From NCBI GenBank assembly GCA_035041965.1, contig JAPYMA010002833.1, positions 186,001 through 250,000 on the forward strand: a DNA stretch of 64,000 nucleotides. The letters are read 5' to 3'. Positions within the stretch are counted from its first letter, which is position 1; every line of letters starts with the position of its first letter. A program made the translations under genes and the position numbers. The notes under the pieces were generated by a model that was not told the origin of the DNA, did no database searches, and was given only the letters and a program-made list of their open reading frames with translations. Positions 61,815-64,000 of the stretch are shown here, piece by piece. The stretch comes from Anisakis pegreffii. Taxonomy: Eukaryota > Nematoda > Chromadorea > Rhabditida > Anisakidae.

Positions 61815-63990
61815 TTAGAAGAGTCCGACCCGCCGCTTCTCCTGGAGTCGTCTCCAAGGTCTCAAATTGTAGAAGTGATCACGTGTATAGCCGAAAACAC
61901 TTCGGAAATCCTCATCATTTATATGTTCCTAAAATCGACAAAGTAATTCCATCTTCACTCCTGATTACATCCTAAAGTAACTGAGTTGAATATTTACTGG
62001 TAGCAGCAGTGGATACCGAGTGATTATTATCCAGCATAACAACTAGCATCCAGGTTCGAAGTTCGTGAGTCAGTTTAGGATTTAATAAATTTGAGTTAGT
62101 GGTAATTAATGCAGCACTACGCATAAACCTTTGTTTCGGTACGCATTTTTGCAATAAAATGAAATAGCACCTCTTTTCTACAAGGATCAACGCCATACGG
62201 CAGAGCATCAAGCGAGTTATTTCTCAACATTTCCACCGGATACGTCTTCTGGAATTGTTCAATTGCCTCCTGAACGGTTACCGGCTCGTTGCGTGCATTT
62301 AGAGCCGGTTTACCTTTTAGCGATTGCCTGATTTGTTCGTATGATGGCACGTTCTATAAAGCGATTTGTGGAACGAGCATCAAATACGATATTCAGCATC
62401 GGCATTTTGCTTGTAAACTACAAATCGCAGGTAACGATTATTTGAACTATGGTTTCTATGGGTTCTCTGAAGCAACGGTTCCTAAGCCTTTGCACTATCG
62501 CATCTCATTTTCTATGGGGCGGACCATACGTTTCCGCTGCCTTACTATTAGTCATTCACTATAAACTCAAAGCTTCCTTCTGCCTGTAACCGACTTAACT
62601 CAATTAGCAACTGCTTTCGTGATGATGCCATCAACCTACAAAACTAGCCAATACTCTCCTTGGCGTTTTGGAATTACATCCTTGAGTGGATTCATCGATT
62701 GTTGATTTCGTTCCGGATGAAGATAATTCTCACGGATAATTCGTCGATATATTGCGATAAAACATTTCAGACTTTAAGAACCAAAACAATTCAGATCTCA
62801 CCTTCCAATAGTTTGCATTCCACGATGGAAAATGTGCGGTGAATGTGAACGGCTCATGGCCTTGCTTAACAATCAGCATCACCGTATCATCCAAACATCG
62901 TTGACTGGGATCTTGTTTGACATAGTCCTGAATTTCTCACAAGCAGTTTTAAAGGAGAACAGTTTTACTCACATGAGCTACACCATTAAGAATGAAATTA
63001 TGAGGAGAATGTTTGAATTTATAAAACCTGTCCAATGATTTTAATTTCTAAGTGAATTTTTTCGAAACTAAATGTATGCGTACCACTGCTAAGTTGAAAA
63101 CTTCTTTCTGTTCGACGATATTCGCACCACTACCGACCCAAACAAATACTTCTTGAAAGGTATCTAGCAACATTACATCATCTGACTCCAAGTCGCACTG
63201 CAAAAAATTTTCAATGATCTTGCATAGTTTTTTTTTCACTTAAGAAACAACAATGTATTTGCAATTGAATGCAGTGAAATACAAGTTTAAATTGTAATTG
63301 CTGTCGTCAATTCACTTCCTTCATATGTGTGCACGAGTCGCACAAGAAACAAGTTCTGAGTGAGTTTTTTGACTCAATTGAGTTCCTTGAACACTGCACA
63401 ATTTTGAGTGAATTCATCGTATGAAACGTAAAATTGGTCGATACAACCTGTGAGAAATCGTAAATTTCTTCCACATGAAGATAGCCACGTGCATTTGAAC
63501 AGTGAAACAAACGCGCACTATAGTGAGTTGGAACCTGGAATGTTCATATCATCGCTATCCATTCGAATGATTGGTGTGCTCTCAGAAACCGAAGAAGAAA
63601 AATTGAAGTGGAAGCGAAACTCACATCCAAACTACCACCAGTAGCATACGTTGACTTGCCTCCAAGCGCTTCCCAGAATTTCAAACACTCACCTCCCTCT
63701 ATTATTTCTTGATAATTTCTGAAAATTTGATCGTTTCGATTGGTACGTATTGGAAGCTGATCAGAGTAAAATACAATTGAATGCTGCATTTTATTAGTAC
63801 GAACAGAAACTGATTCAAGTAAGCAACGTACGCAATTCGTAGTTTCTTAAGAGACCTCCTTGCCACGTCCTTTTCATCAGCTGTCGAGCCCTGAAATGAG
63901 AGATACGTGAACAACATTCCACAAATAAAACATGCAATTTGAATCTCAAACTGATGCTCACTCGTCCAATCCACATGAAGCATTCATCAC
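61815..63990 (-). CDS. viln-1: Villin, 3' part (gelsolin repeats 5-6 and headpiece), truncated by window edge
   Basis: Villin binds, bundles and severs actin filaments under calcium and phosphoinositide control. Eight exons are visible on the minus strand: 63990-63962, 63890-63832, 63718-63625, 63534-63448, 63197-63084, 62927-62802, 62353-62171 and 61928-61815, phases closing to a TAA (about 267 residues). In order: the end of gelsolin repeat 5 (GDECFMWIGRGSTADEKDVA), the conserved FWEALGGKSTYATG, repeat 6 (ARLFHCSNARGYLHVEEIYD and DDVMLLDTFQEVFVWVGSGA), IVKQGHEPFTFTAHFPSWN, a linker, and the headpiece (LPYGVDPCRKEEHINDEDF ... LRPWRRLQEKRRVGLF). The headpiece keeps the Trp cap and the basic residues before the terminal GLF, so F-actin binding is likely intact. 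The 5' part lies beyond 64000. The symbol is by analogy with the C. elegans villin; a supervillin- or advillin-type paralogue is less likely. Confidence 0.9.
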
Positions 63991-64000
63991 CTGAATTTTC

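Noticed and set aside
1..64000. CRISPR arrays, bacterial operons, rRNA genes, telomere repeats, intact transposase or reverse transcriptase
   Set aside because: None was found by reading; the sequence is eukaryotic with spliced genes, and the only mobile-element trace is a short tail fragment.

Overview
The window is a stretch of animal nuclear DNA: AT-rich, with small exons, long introns and standard GT...AG splice sites. I infer a nematode, species not identified. The reasons are the many exons of about 80-250 bases with TTTCAG-type acceptors, two small secreted-protein genes whose start codon lies 2 bases after a good 3' splice site (as expected for spliced-leader trans-splicing), and a nematode-like set of actin genes. 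Nothing bacterial, viral or CRISPR-like was seen.

Four genes can be supported by exon-by-exon reading in which the splice phases close. (1) Minus strand, 13142-11335: a five-exon gene for a 326-residue secreted protein of unknown function, with a signal peptide and eight cysteines confined to residues 26-64. (2) Plus strand, 22198-55365: a complete 40-exon class V unconventional myosin heavy chain of 1817 residues (C. elegans hum-2 type). It has a motor domain, six IQ motifs, a coiled coil and a globular cargo-binding tail, spans 33 kb and includes a 10.4-kb intron. (3) Minus strand, 60367-58534: a three-exon gene for a 67-residue secreted peptide with four cysteines. (4) Minus strand, from beyond the right edge to 61815: the 3' part of a villin gene (end of gelsolin repeat 5, repeat 6, linker, villin headpiece).

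Layout: 1-11334 has no gene I can prove, only a few weak coding-like segments and several inverted, tandem and dispersed repeats. The first secreted-protein gene and the myosin gene are divergently transcribed, separated by about 9 kb that holds a fragment resembling the 3' tail of an RTE-type retrotransposon and a palindrome cluster. The myosin gene ends tail-to-tail with the small peptide gene, and villin follows on the same strand as that peptide gene.

Myosin V (cargo transport on actin) and villin (actin bundling and severing) both act on the actin cytoskeleton, but on opposite strands with another gene between them, so nothing suggests joint regulation. I did not find a clear new system. 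The observations most worth checking are the two uncharacterised secreted proteins, the near-perfect hairpins in the large myosin intron, and a copied piece of a myosin exon lying in a later intron.
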